Below the pieces are notes generated by a model. The model did no database searches and had not been told where the DNA came from. It was given only the letters and a program-made list of their open reading frames with translations. From a virus: a stretch of DNA of 42,854 nucleotides. Below are positions 14,176-23,400 of this stretch, one piece after another (positions within the stretch are counted from its first letter, which is position 1; each line of letters starts with the position of its first letter). A program made the position numbers and the translations under genes. The stretch spans positions 1 to 42,854 of IMG/VR virus record IMGVR_UViG_3300042691_018743; one strand, given 5' to 3'.

Positions 14176-15249
14176 ATGGCAAGCATCCAGCCCAGGCAGG
14201 GCAAAGACGGCACGGTCAGGTATCTGGCGCAGGTGGTCGTCAAGCGCGGTGGCATCATCGTCAGGCGCGAGAACAAGACATTCCCAGACGAGCGCCAAGC
14301 GCGGGCATGGGCTGCCAACCGCGAGGTGAACCGCGAAGCGGCAAGCGACGACCCGACACTGAGCGCCGTGATCGACACGTACCTGGGCGAATCACGCAAG
14401 GCCGTAGGGCGCACCAAGGCGCAGGTACTGGAAGCCATAAAGCGGCACCCCATCGGGTCGAAGCGATGCAGCCGAATCACCAGCGCGTCCGTGGTGTCAT
14501 TCGCTCAAGGCCTGCAAAGTGGGCGCACCCCGCAAACCGTGATGAATTATCTCAGCCACTTGGGCAGTGTGTTCGCTATCGCCCGGCCAGCATGGGGCTA
14601 CCCGCTAGACCCGGAAGCCGTCCAAGACGCGATGAAAGTTTGCAAGCGCTTGGGCTACATCAGCAAGAGCCAGAGCCGTGACCGGCGCCCTACCGTCGAT
14701 GAGCTGCACAAGATCGTGACGCATTTTGAGGAAGTGCGCAGGCGCAGGACTGGCAACAATCCGATGGATGACATCGTGCGATTCGCCGTTTTTAGCACCA
14801 GGCGGCAGGAAGAAATCACACTGCTACGATGGGACGATCTCGATGTGGAACACAGCCGGATTCTGGTGCGAGACATGAAGCACCCTGGCCAGAAAATCGG
14901 CAATGATCAATGGTGTGATCTCACGCCAGAGGCATTAACCGTGGCGCTTGCCCAGCCACGCCGTGGTGATCTTATCTTCCCGCACAACACAGACGCGATC
15001 AGCGCTGCGTTCACTCGCGCCTGCAAGCTGCTCGGCATCGAGGATTTGAGATTCCACGATCTGCGTCATGACGGCATATCGCGCTTGTTCGAAATGGGCT
15101 GGAACATTCCCCAAGTTGCCGTTGTCAGCGGACACCGTAGCTGGCAGTCGCTCAAGCGCTACACGCACATACGGCAACGTGGCGACAAATACGCGGGCTG
15201 GAAAAAAAGACCCCAGCGGGTTAGGCCGGGGTTAAGGGGTGATTGCTAA
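14176..15249 (+). CDS. int: Tyrosine recombinase integrase
   Basis: 357 residues. The N-terminal part resembles an arm-binding domain, and a SAM-like core-binding domain spans about 60-160. The catalytic domain has the full set: Arg in STRRQEE (209/210), K235, HDLR (H294 and R297), H320 in GHRS and the nucleophile Y329 in KRYTH. It would integrate and excise the phage, so the phage is temperate. ATG 14176 follows GGGGAG by seven bases. The gene is separated from the recombination operon by a terminator and preceded by GTTGTACC octamers, so it has its own control. No excisionase gene was recognised. Confidence 0.92.
   Translation: MASIQPRQGKDGTVRYLAQVVVKRGGIIVRRENKTFPDERQARAWAANREVNREAASDDPTLSAVIDTYLGESRKAVGRTKAQVLEAIKRHPIGSKRCSRITSASVVSFAQGLQSGRTPQTVMNYLSHLGSVFAIARPAWGYPLDPEAVQDAMKVCKRLGYISKSQSRDRRPTVDELHKIVTHFEEVRRRRTGNNPMDDIVRFAVFSTRRQEEITLLRWDDLDVEHSRILVRDMKHPGQKIGNDQWCDLTPEALTVALAQPRRGDLIFPHNTDAISAAFTRACKLLGIEDLRFHDLRHDGISRLFEMGWNIPQVAVVSGHRSWQSLKRYTHIRQRGDKYAGWKKRPQRVRPGLRGDC
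15202..15232 (-). terminator. Probable terminator of the late operon, inside the integrase 3' end
   Basis: On the minus strand, ACCCC (15232-15228) and GGGGT (15214-15210) flank a 13-base loop, and after C a run of seven T residues follows (15208-15202). It would stop late transcripts after the spanin genes and before they run antisense to the integrase gene. The stem is short, so the call is moderate. Confidence 0.55.
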
Positions 15250-15287
15250 CTGCAACCGCCAAGGAGACGATCAATCGAGATTCTACA

Positions 15288-15767
15288 CTATTTTGGCCAG
15301 GCTTCGGTCATGGTTCGCAAGTCGTTGACGTGCCGGTCACAACGTTCCGCCAGCATTTGATAGCGGGCTGAGCACTGCGCGAGTACGGCTGCAATGGCAG
15401 AGGCTCGCTCAGCTCGGGCATCGCTGGAAGCTGTGGCGAGTTGCTGACGTAGGGTATTGAGGTCGTTGCGCAGGCTGTCAGACTCAGACTGAGCGCCAGC
15501 AGCAGCGGCGCGCAGATCGTTCTCGCGTTTCTTGGCTTCATTTTGGGCTTTCGTGACGAAGGATTGAAGGGCGGCTGTCTTGTTGGCCGCTTCGGTATTG
15601 GCGACGGCAATGGCTGTGCGCATATCGGCAATCTGGCGTTCGGCGGTGAGCAGGTCAGACCGCGCCGATGCAAGTTTGACTGTCTGCCAGGCCGCGCCAG
15701 CGAGTGCGGCCACCAGCGCGGCCAGCAGCGCCCAGCGCGGTATCAGATTTATGAAGCCGACAATCAT
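15288..15767 (-). CDS. Rz: Inner-membrane spanin subunit, Rz-like
   Basis: 159 residues. One N-terminal transmembrane segment (about residues 11-26) is followed by a long periplasmic coiled coil rich in Ala, Arg and Asp, the build of Rz. It spans the periplasm with Rz1 to fuse inner and outer membrane in the last step of lysis. ATG 15767 overlaps the endolysin TGA as ATGA; an in-frame GTG two codons earlier is possible. Rz1 is encoded in another frame inside this gene. Confidence 0.85.
   Translation of the reverse strand: MIVGFINLIPRWALLAALVAALAGAAWQTVKLASARSDLLTAERQIADMRTAIAVANTEAANKTAALQSFVTKAQNEAKKRENDLRAAAAGAQSESDSLRNDLNTLRQQLATASSDARAERASAIAAVLAQCSARYQMLAERCDRHVNDLRTMTEAWPK
15308..15541 (-). 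CDS. Rz1: Outer-membrane spanin lipoprotein, Rz1-like, embedded in Rz
   Basis: 77 residues, read in another frame wholly inside Rz. A basic start and hydrophobic stretch lead to a lipobox LTAC at about residue 21-24, so the mature lipoprotein starts at the cysteine. The remainder is proline-rich (about ten Pro), as usual for Rz1. The open frame extends 44 codons upstream, but only ATG 15541 places a signal peptide at the N-terminus. Nested Rz/Rz1 pairs are well known in lambda-like phages. Confidence 0.85.
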   Translation of the reverse strand: MKPRNARTICAPLLLALSLSLTACATTSIPYVSNSPQLPAMPELSEPLPLQPYSRSAQPAIKCWRNVVTGTSTTCEP

Positions 15768-16351
15768 GCGCACGCGCCAATCGCTTGCGCGGTGACGAAT
15801 TTGCGCTCATCGAGGCCATTGGTGCCGCCATTGACGACCCGGGTAATTTTCTCAACATCCCCGATGTAATGGGCAGGCACGTTGATTGACCACCAAGCCA
15901 GACTGGCGCGCAGGGCAATGTCTGGTTTCAGCAACTGGTCTGGATCGGCCACCAGATCAAGGCCGATGGCCTTACCCACTGCATCGTAATTCGCCCGGCC
16001 AGTCACTTGAATCAGGCCGCGCCCACGATAGCGCCAGCCGTCACCGGGTTCGGTGTTTCCCATTCGTTTGGCGTAGACCAGGTTGGCCAGCTTTTCTGCG
16101 TTGCCAACATAAGGCAAAGCCGACGCAACCGTAGGGAACCTGCTCGGCCATACGGCGCGCAGCCGCTGCGGATCTCGATAATTAAGAGATTCCACCAGCC
16201 GTGTGAGATTGGCACTCTCGTGCAGCACCTGGCCGAGAAAGTAAGGTATTGCCCTAGGATGCAGGGCTAGATGCGCCATAAATACAGGCGCCCATTGCTG
16301 GGCTACGTCTGACTTGACGCCACATTTGGTGAGTATCGTGAGCCATTTCAT
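15764..16351 (-). CDS. Endolysin, glycoside hydrolase family 19 (chitinase-like)
   Basis: 195 residues. QVLHES with E45 (likely catalytic acid), the second Glu E54 before LNY, and the YRGRGLIQVTGRANY motif (about 108-122) are typical of GH19 phage lysozymes, which cut peptidoglycan between sugars. No clear signal peptide is present, so it would need a holin for export. It is coupled to Rz by an ATGA overlap. Two candidate holin genes lie upstream at 16974-17644. Confidence 0.9.
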   Translation of the reverse strand: MKWLTILTKCGVKSDVAQQWAPVFMAHLALHPRAIPYFLGQVLHESANLTRLVESLNYRDPQRLRAVWPSRFPTVASALPYVGNAEKLANLVYAKRMGNTEPGDGWRYRGRGLIQVTGRANYDAVGKAIGLDLVADPDQLLKPDIALRASLAWWSINVPAHYIGDVEKITRVVNGGTNGLDERKFVTAQAIGACA

Positions 16352-16396
16352 TCCTGTATTCTATGCTCAAAATTTAATTTAGGGTAGAGTAAACGA

Positions 16397-16990
16397 ATGA
16401 ACATTCAAAGCAACATCAAGCAAGCCGTGGCAAAGCTGCAAAGCATTACCGATGCAAAGCAATTACCGTTTGCCATTGCTCGGGCGCTGACCGTCACCGC
16501 GCGCGATGTCCAGGACGAGGTGCGCAACAATCTCACGCAGCGATTCACGCTTAGAAATAACTGGGTGCGCCAAGGGATTCAGATACAGCGCGCCACCAAG
16601 CAGAATCTGGAGTCGATTGTTTTCAGCCGCGATGCTTTCATGGGGCTGCACGAGCTTGGTGGCGCGAAAAGCCCGCTCGGCAATTACCTCGCCGTGCCCA
16701 CCAGTCTGGTCAGGCGAACCCCCAAGGACATGATTCGAAAAGCCGACCGTCCGAAGTCGCTCGGCGACAAGGTTGAGATCATCGAATTCAGGGGCAGGAA
16801 ATGGCTTGCACTCAAGCGAAGCAGAAAAGGCAGGAACAAGACCGAATTGCGCCTGATGTACCTGCTAGTACCGCGCGCAGATATTGAGCCCAGATTGAAG
16901 CTGAGAGACGACGGCCTGCGCGTCAGTCAGGCAGTGTTTGAGCGCAGGCTGCAAGAATCGCTAGAGCTTGCGCTCAGGACTGCTCGGTAG
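16397..16990 (+). CDS. Orphan plus-strand gene, phage minor-tail-like protein (tentative)
   Basis: 197 residues, basic. Residues 20-100 (LTVTARDVQDEV, then FMGLHELGG and LAVPTSL) recall HK97 gp10-like or minor tail proteins, but this is only a similarity in style. It lies on the strand opposite to the late operon, between the endolysin and a membrane protein gene, and its end overlaps that gene by 17 bases. Isolated, oppositely oriented genes in late operons are often morons expressed in the prophage. No clear promoter and only a weak ribosome site (AGGGTAGAG, some distance before the ATG) are seen. Function uncertain. Confidence 0.7.
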   Translation: MNIQSNIKQAVAKLQSITDAKQLPFAIARALTVTARDVQDEVRNNLTQRFTLRNNWVRQGIQIQRATKQNLESIVFSRDAFMGLHELGGAKSPLGNYLAVPTSLVRRTPKDMIRKADRPKSLGDKVEIIEFRGRKWLALKRSRKGRNKTELRLMYLLVPRADIEPRLKLRDDGLRVSQAVFERRLQESLELALRTAR

Positions 16991-17267
16991 TCCTGCAAAA
17001 ATCATTCGGGACACCGTTCCGCCATTGAACCGAAAATATCGACTGGCTGATGACGACTGTGGCCAGCAAAGCTGTGGTGTACCAGTTCGGCGTCCAGTAC
17101 CAGACAATCGGTGCAGCCATACCTAGGCAGGCAACTGCGCCCAGAGCGCAGATAGCCAGGCGCACGGATAGCTTCGTGGTTTCTTCGTTCGTGTGAACCG
17201 CTCGACAAAACACCGTATAAAACAAAGCCGCGCATAACATCTCATGAATTACGAGCGAAATAATCAT
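16974..17267 (-). CDS. Small membrane protein, possible holin or antiholin
   Basis: 97 residues with three predicted transmembrane segments (about 3-22, 33-55 and 62-78). Three membrane helices and a site just upstream of the endolysin fit a class I holin. It is coupled by ATGA to another membrane protein gene, so one could be holin and the other antiholin. Its 3' end overlaps the plus-strand orphan by 17 bases. Confidence 0.6.
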   Translation of the reverse strand: MIISLVIHEMLCAALFYTVFCRAVHTNEETTKLSVRLAICALGAVACLGMAAPIVWYWTPNWYTTALLATVVISQSIFSVQWRNGVPNDFCRTTEQS

Positions 17268-17644
17268 GTGCCCCCACCGATTCGTCTGATTGTGATCTTG
17301 ATAGCATCCAAGATTGCACTCATTACCGATCGCCAGCCGTTGCCTAGCGCACCAACAACAAACGCGAGTGGCGCAAGCAATTCAACCGCCGGGATATTAT
17401 AAAACCGCTCGATCAGCGCAGCCGCTGAGCCGACTAGGACAACAGCCATCAGCACACAGCGCAGCAACAGCCACGCGCCAGCAGCCCTACTTTCAGTCTT
17501 GATTGTAGCCGACAACGGCCACAAAGAACCGGCCAGCGCGGAAAATACGATCAGCGCGTACGGTCCCGCGAGAGGTCCCAATAGTGCAACGGCCAGCGCC
17601 GATATGCTGATGCTGGTCGTGGATGTAGGTTCGGCCATATTCAT
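17264..17644 (-). CDS. Membrane protein, probable holin
   Basis: 126 residues. Three to four hydrophobic segments (about 14-45, 57-78 and 88-107) and a basic C-terminus (KITIRRIGGG). The LGPLAGPYALIVFSALAGSLWPLS region is the kind found in putative holins of phages of proteobacteria. ATG 17644 overlaps the preceding TGA as ATGA and is preferred over a Met two codons later and a longer unsupported frame. It would open the inner membrane to the GH19 endolysin. Confidence 0.6.
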   Translation of the reverse strand: MNMAEPTSTTSISISALAVALLGPLAGPYALIVFSALAGSLWPLSATIKTESRAAGAWLLLRCVLMAVVLVGSAAALIERFYNIPAVELLAPLAFVVGALGNGWRSVMSAILDAIKITIRRIGGGT

Positions 17645-18090
17645 CGCTTCCAAAGTGTCCAGCGCAGCTCGATGCCAGCAGCATCGTAAGCGTTGCGATC
17701 TCTGCCTAGCACGCAACTGTGGTGCGTGTATTTGAAATTGACCTGGACATTCTGATACTGCCAGGCATTGACCCAGAAGCCCATGTTGCTGGTGCCTCTG
17801 TCGTCAATCGTATTGGCCGAGCACTGCGGGGATTGTTTGAATGTCTGGTCAAGGCCTACAAACACGCCAGCGTCTTTGAACCAGCGGCCTTGCGCGTGTG
17901 CCTGATTGAAAATGCTGAGAACCAGCGCAATGAGCAGAATGACTATCGGGGCAAGTATGATGCCTTTGAGAATACCTCTGCCCTCACTGGTTGAAAAGTA
18001 TTCGCGCCACTTCGAAGGTGGCAGGCGGTAGGCAATATAGCCAAGAACCACGGCGAGCAATAAACCAACGAAAACGGCGCTTTCTTTCAT
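17641..18090 (-). CDS. Two-pass membrane protein with C-terminal beta-rich domain, unknown function
   Basis: 149 residues. Transmembrane segments at about 5-22 and 43-64 (ending near an AHA motif, perhaps a signal cleavage site), then an 80-residue domain with alternating polar and aromatic residues and two cysteines, likely beta-rich and periplasmic. The gene is coupled by ATGA to neighbours on both sides, between the papain-like enzyme and the holin-like gene. It may belong to lysis or envelope interaction. Not recognised. Confidence 0.7.
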   Translation of the reverse strand: MKESAVFVGLLLAVVLGYIAYRLPPSKWREYFSTSEGRGILKGIILAPIVILLIALVLSIFNQAHAQGRWFKDAGVFVGLDQTFKQSPQCSANTIDDRGTSNMGFWVNAWQYQNVQVNFKYTHHSCVLGRDRNAYDAAGIELRWTLWKR

Positions 18091-18539
18091 AAATACCCTC
18101 GAATGAGTTCCTTTCTTCCGCCAATCGTTAACTCCAGATCGGCAGGGCTAGGCACCTGATGAAAATGCACCCCCCAGCCGTGTGCATTTAGGTCATTAGC
18201 AACCATCTCAGAACAGATGACGCCACCAGCATTGATGGTGCTCTTGCCCATAATATGAAACAATGGGCGCATTCCAAACAGCATGTAGTCCAGCACACCA
18301 TACCTGGAATCGTCCGTGTCTAGCTTCCAATCCAGATATTCGGCAGTGATTGGCACTGGCGTATCTATCAGCACAGTCTGCTTGTGTGCATAGGTTGACC
18401 ACAATCTACGGCGACGTATCAAATTCATGTCCCAGAAATGAACCTCATTCGTAAAACCAACGTGATAGCACGTTGACCCAGTGAATATCTTGGTCAGGGT
18501 GCTACTGGGTTGCTTGCCGTAGATGAAAGCCAATTTCAT
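18087..18539 (-). CDS. Permuted papain-like (NlpC/P60-related, YiiX-type) enzyme
   Basis: 150 residues. CYHVGF with H26 comes before GVICSEMV with C109, so the histidine precedes the cysteine as in permuted NlpC/P60 (YiiX/YebB-type) amidase or peptidase folds; the later PSPADLE motif also recurs in such proteins. It might cut peptide or acyl bonds, perhaps in cell wall or lipid. It follows the tail fibre assembly-type gene and precedes the lysis genes. It is coupled by ATGA overlaps to both neighbours. Confidence 0.75.
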   Translation of the reverse strand: MKLAFIYGKQPSSTLTKIFTGSTCYHVGFTNEVHFWDMNLIRRRRLWSTYAHKQTVLIDTPVPITAEYLDWKLDTDDSRYGVLDYMLFGMRPLFHIMGKSTINAGGVICSEMVANDLNAHGWGVHFHQVPSPADLELTIGGRKELIRGYL

Positions 18540-18922
18540 AGGGTTGCTGCAAGTATGAACAAGTCGTCAAGTTCTTGAGAGGTCAGCCCGAGTGACGCGG
18601 CCAAGGCCTGTACAAGCGGTCTATTTCGCTCAACAGTGCTGGAAAATTCCCATTCAATTCGCACAGCTTCGCCCTGCGCGCCCGGCATTGAAGCGACTGC
18701 ATCATTGACCTGAGTAAGCAATTCTTGTTGCAATAACGCCAGCCGCGCTTGGCGCATCGTCACAGATACAGGAACAACTGGCGCCACAGGATCAGCCTGT
18801 TCTGGCGTATTGCCTTCGGCCAGCCAAGCGAGATACCGCTGGTAGTCGGTGTTGCGCTCGTCTTTCGGAATGGAAACCCCGTCAGAGCGCAGGACGTTTG
18901 TACCTTGAGTGAGTTTGTACAT
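18536..18922 (-). CDS. Tail fibre assembly-like protein
   Basis: 128 residues. The start [15 protein letters not shown] and the [18 protein letters not shown] motif are typical of small proteins encoded after phage tail fibres and thought to help fibre folding or assembly. ATG 18922 follows GCGGAG; the open frame extends 11 codons further without a site. It begins 2 bases after the tail fibre stop. Confidence 0.8.
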   Translation of the reverse strand: MYKLTQGTNVLRSDGVSIPKDERNTDYQRYLAWLAEGNTPEQADPVAPVVPVSVTMRQARLALLQQELLTQVNDAVASMPGAQGEAVRIEWEFSSTVERNRPLVQALAASLGLTSQELDDLFILAATL

Positions 18923-18924
18923 AA

Positions 18925-20412
18925 TCACAACTCCGCAGAAGCGTCGATGAACCAAGCCGATGCCGGGGTTACCAAATTCGCTGCGCCGCCCGCAACACCA
19001 CCATGCGCCGTTGCGGTATTTAGTTCATTGGAGATTGTGTCTTCTGTGTTTCCGCCCCACCCAGAAGTTGAAGTCGAAACCGATACACTGGATGCAGCCC
19101 CGCGAATAAAGAAGTTGGTGATTGTTGACGAACTGCATGAAGGCAACGCACGCATTGTCACCGGGGTCTTTATCAACGGTTGGCATCGGGTTGTTGACTC
19201 GCAATTTCCGATTGCGATGAAGCGAGAAGTTGACCCGGATAACCTCCAGTAATACCGCTGACACAGCGCCAGTTCAGCGCCGATAAGCCGATGCTCAAAC
19301 GGGGTGGCGGTGCTGCCGAGTTCCAACTGCACGCCAGTGATGGCGAAGATGTTGGTGTTGCTGTCGAGGCAGTTGACCTGATTGGCGGTAGCGTAGAAAG
19401 CGCCGGTCTGCCATGCTCCTGCGGTGGTCTGGTAGGTCGTGCCAGCGGCCAGCGCCCACGCCACAATTAGCCCGCGCCCCGTCGTCCAATTCCAAGTACC
19501 AGCGGTAATCAGACCGCCAGAAACCGTGATGGTCTTGAACTCCCAAGTGTTCGCCGCGTTGATGGTGTATTCGGCAACGTAAGTGCGATTCGGGCCGTCG
19601 TTGAGAAGTGAAATGCAGTGCGTTCCCGTCTTGCTTGACCGCACCCAGAACGAAAGAGTGAATGTTCGGCCAATCAGGTCGCGGACGTTGAACCCCTCAA
19701 TAGATTGCAACATACCCGCAAAATCGCCAGCCGCGATGCTGGTATCGGCAGTGGTAATCGCCACGCGCAGGCTGTTCTGAAACTCGTTGCTGCTTGGCAC
19801 ATCGGATTGCTGAGAGATTGTCGCGGCAGCCGAAGAAAGGTTTCCCCAATAAAAGCGGTCCAACGTATATGCACCATTCGCCGGAGACACAAAACTCGTC
19901 CCCCGCTGCGCGAAGTCCATCTTGCCGTTGATGATCTTATTTTTTAGCCCAGAAGAAGACCTTGGCGGTAATTCTTCAATCCAAGCCTGCGATGCCGATA
20001 GCAGCGTCACCCGGCTTCGATGGTTGCCCGGAATATCCCCCACGCCGATGTTGACGTAAGTACCATCAGCCGCTTGGCGCACCAGCGTAGGCGGCGAAGC
20101 CACGCCACTAATCTGGAGTGTCGGGTTCGCACCACTGGCGGTATGGAATGTCACCCAGAACGTCTGACCCGCTGCGTAAGACGCAATCGCTGTTGCCGGG
20201 GCGAGCGTGTACGCCGTGCTGGTGCCTGCGGTCGTGGCGCTGTTGGCAGTCTGAGCGAGTACGTTCGCAGGGGTTGCCCACACGGAAGGTATCTGTGCAT
20301 CAGGCGTGCCGCCAATGACACCGCGAAGCTGCTGCAGATCGTTCGCGATCTTGCTGATGTCAGCCGCTGGCGTTGTTGTTGCCGGGTTGATTGTCGAGGA
20401 TTGCCAGGCCAT
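18925..20412 (-). CDS. Tail fibre / receptor-binding protein
   Basis: 495 residues, Ser/Thr/Ala-rich. The N-terminal 150 residues form a likely attachment domain with ALAP-type repeats. From about 160 ([18 protein letters not shown]) runs a beta-rich carbohydrate-binding-like module seen in many phage tail fibres, including the [19 protein letters not shown] motif at about 365-385. The C-terminal 110 residues are the probable variable receptor-contact part. It follows the gpJ-like gene directly (2 bases), as expected for the tail tip. Confidence 0.85.
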   Translation of the reverse strand: MAWQSSTINPATTTPAADISKIANDLQQLRGVIGGTPDAQIPSVWATPANVLAQTANSATTAGTSTAYTLAPATAIASYAAGQTFWVTFHTASGANPTLQISGVASPPTLVRQAADGTYVNIGVGDIPGNHRSRVTLLSASQAWIEELPPRSSSGLKNKIINGKMDFAQRGTSFVSPANGAYTLDRFYWGNLSSAAATISQQSDVPSSNEFQNSLRVAITTADTSIAAGDFAGMLQSIEGFNVRDLIGRTFTLSFWVRSSKTGTHCISLLNDGPNRTYVAEYTINAANTWEFKTITVSGGLITAGTWNWTTGRGLIVAWALAAGTTYQTTAGAWQTGAFYATANQVNCLDSNTNIFAITGVQLELGSTATPFEHRLIGAELALCQRYYWRLSGSTSRFIAIGNCESTTRCQPLIKTPVTMRALPSCSSSTITNFFIRGAASSVSVSTSTSGWGGNTEDTISNELNTATAHGGVAGGAANLVTPASAWFIDASAEL

Positions 20413-20414
20413 TC

Positions 20415-23400
20415 TTAGAACCTTTCTCCGTAACCGAACACGTCCACATCGACGGTTCCGGCTTTGGCGCTGCCAGCGCCGTCAAATACATTAATTGTTA
20501 CTTGTGAATTGCTTTTTCCAGTGACTGTAAATCTGTCGCCGCTAGTTGCTGATTGTAATGTGACCTGAACAGTCTCAACACCGACAAAAGTCGGTGAAAA
20601 TGTCAATGTCGCACCAGCAATGGGAATTGAGACATTACCGAAATGCAGTACACGGTCTGGCACATCAATGCGCACGATCAGGCTGGTCAGGTACGGGATG
20701 ATCACAAGGTCATCAGTGGATAGCGTGGCGCGAATGCGGACGTACCGGAACGTGTAAGCTCCCGGCGTGAACTGCTGCCACGCGCTCCAAGTGACGTTAT
20801 CGTTGCTGGTGCTGATCTCGAATGATGCCGAAATGCCGCTGATTCTGCCCTGCCAAGACCATTCCGGTGCTGAGTAGTAGCTCCACGGTTCGGTGTAATC
20901 ATTCCACACACCCACCTGCTGAATAGTCTGGACTATGTTTTCCAGATACACGGTCGAGGTGGCAACGAAGCCAATATCAATCGGCTGTGTCGTATAGGTG
21001 CCTGAGCTGACTGGATCGAGGAACATCCATGCATTCGTGTAACTGTTCCACGGCTGTGTGTAGGCACTCCAAGGCTGTGTGCCGTTGATGACGACACCGC
21101 TGGAATTTGCATAGGCGTTATTGGTCGTGCCGTTCCAGCCGTTTGTCGTCTCATCCGAAGCAAGAACGACGTTGATGCCGCTAATGTCTGGCACACTGAC
21201 AAGCGTCTCTACCGCGCTAAAGTTGCCGGATGTGTCCACGGCCTTGACCATGAAAGAACCGCCGCGCGGTGCAGACCATGAAAAGGCATTGCTCGATGTC
21301 GAGCCGATGGGGATGCCGGTATTCCAACTCAGACCTTGGCGCAGCTCGTAGTGGTCGAAATCCACATCCCCAACAGGCCGCCAGGTAAAATTAAGAATAG
21401 TGCCGTTCCTGGCCACCACGAAATTCTGGACATTCTCAGGGGGTGATGTCTTGCCCACTACTTGATAGTTGGCGGTAGCAGCATTGGTGCTTCGCTTGCC
21501 AAGCACATTGATTGCCGTCACACGAACCGTGTACAGCCCCTCGGTAACATCCACATCGACGCTGGGGGAGGCGGTGACAATCTCAGGTTCGGAATTGCCG
21601 TCCTGGCGCTGCAAAACCACTGCATACGATGTGGCCGTGACTACCGGACTCCAGGATACGGACATGCGCACCCGTACCCCGGAACTCGAGCGGTACAGGT
21701 TATCGGCGACGGTCAGGTTTTCCGGGCTTGCCGGGGTTTCAGTCAGAATGCTGATGCTTCGCTGTTCCAGCGCAAAGCCGTTCTCAATGGCTCCGTACTT
21801 GCTGGGCTCATGCGCCAGCGCAGTGACTTCGAACTCGTTGCGCTCGTTCTCGACAACGGCGATCACCCGGAACGTCTGCGGATTCACCGCCGTGCTGGTC
21901 AGCATCCAGATGCTGCTCACGGCTGGGGCTTCCGTCAAAACATGCGACAAATTCAACGTGCTCAGGGTGCCGCCAGAGTGCGACACAGTTGTTTCCATGA
22001 CGGTGCCATCAGCCTTGAGTGCCGACAGCGTGTATGACTGCCCGGCCACCAGTGTGACCGGCGAGTCGATCTGCACCGAGCTGGTGGTGGCTGATACGAT
22101 CCGGCCACCGTACCGGATACCGGCGCGCGCCGGATCGGCGACTTTGATGATCTGGCCGGGGCGGCAGATCATGCCTTCAATTCCTGCTTTGAATGTAACG
22201 GTCTCGGTTTCCAGCCGTTCGCTGAATAGCAGCCAGCGCCCAGCCCTGTGGGCTTGTCCGCGACTGGTGCAGCCTATTGCCGCGATATTGGTAGTGACGA
22301 CTCCATAACGGGCGATGCCTTCCGCATCCTCGACGTATTCGACTTTTTGGCGGTACATATCGGCTGGATCATTCCAGGCCACCAGTGCAACCGTATGCCG
22401 TGCCTTCGCTGAGCTGCCAGAATACGTGAATACGCCATCAATGACGTTGGCGGCTGTGTACAGATAGGCCGCCGTTGCTGGCGAATCTTGCACGGCTGTA
22501 ATGCTGCCAGACGACCAGAAGGCCATGCCCCTGAATATCGAGGCCATGTCCTGAATGACCTGGTACGCTTCCTGCTGGCTTTGCAGGTACAGATTGCAGG
22601 TAAACCGTGGTTCCTGGCTGCCAAACCCGTTAGGCACCATCTGGTCACAGTACCGGCCAATGGCGTAAAGCGCCCACTTATCAACCTGGGCGGTGTTGAT
22701 GAATGCGCCCAAGCCGTAGCGCTCGGTCGTCAGTAGATCATACAGGCACCAAGCCGGATTATCCGTCCAGGCTGTTTTGAATGTGCCGTTCCAGCTTCCA
22801 GTGTATGCGCGAGTCAGCGGGTTGTAATTGACCGGAACCCTGACTTTCAGGCCGCGAATGTCGTAGGCGCGACGCGGGATACTGTTGAACTGGCTGGCAT
22901 CGCATTGCAACCCGATAAGTGCGCTATTCGGATAGCGCATTTTGGTATCAATGACCTCGGTGGCCACATCCCAGAATGTCTTGTTTTGTAGTGTCTGGCT
23001 GGTGCTGTCATCGGTCAGGCGCACCACGCGCACATCCCACGGACCTGTACCGCTAACCGGAATGGTGTAGGTGCGCTGGTATCGGCTGGTAGTTTTGCCG
23101 CTGATCGTGTCAAAATTGACCAGACTGACCGCTTCCGCCGAAGTCATCAGCACGGAACCGGTACCCGCTGCACTGGTGACGATAGCGCGTAGCTCGATGT
23201 TTTGTTGCGTAGATAGCGATGGCGTCTCGTAGGTGACTGTAGTCGAATAATTGAATGCGTCATTTGCCCAAGCGCCGCCCTCGACCTTCTCGGATATGGT
23301 CGTCCAGGCACCGCCATTCAGTCGATATTCAGCCCTGACGGTAGGCCAAACATACCTAAGCGTCAGATTGTTGTCGTTGTTGGGATCGTTAAAATACTCC

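Noticed and set aside
14016-14681. Open frame of 221 codons overlapping the integrase start
   Set aside because: It covers the octamer region and the integrase 5' part in another frame; composition is Arg/Gly/Ala-biased and integrase is unquestionable.
21462-22308. Long plus-strand open frames within the gpJ-like gene
   Set aside because: Antisense to a well-supported tail tip gene, with no domain or ribosome site.
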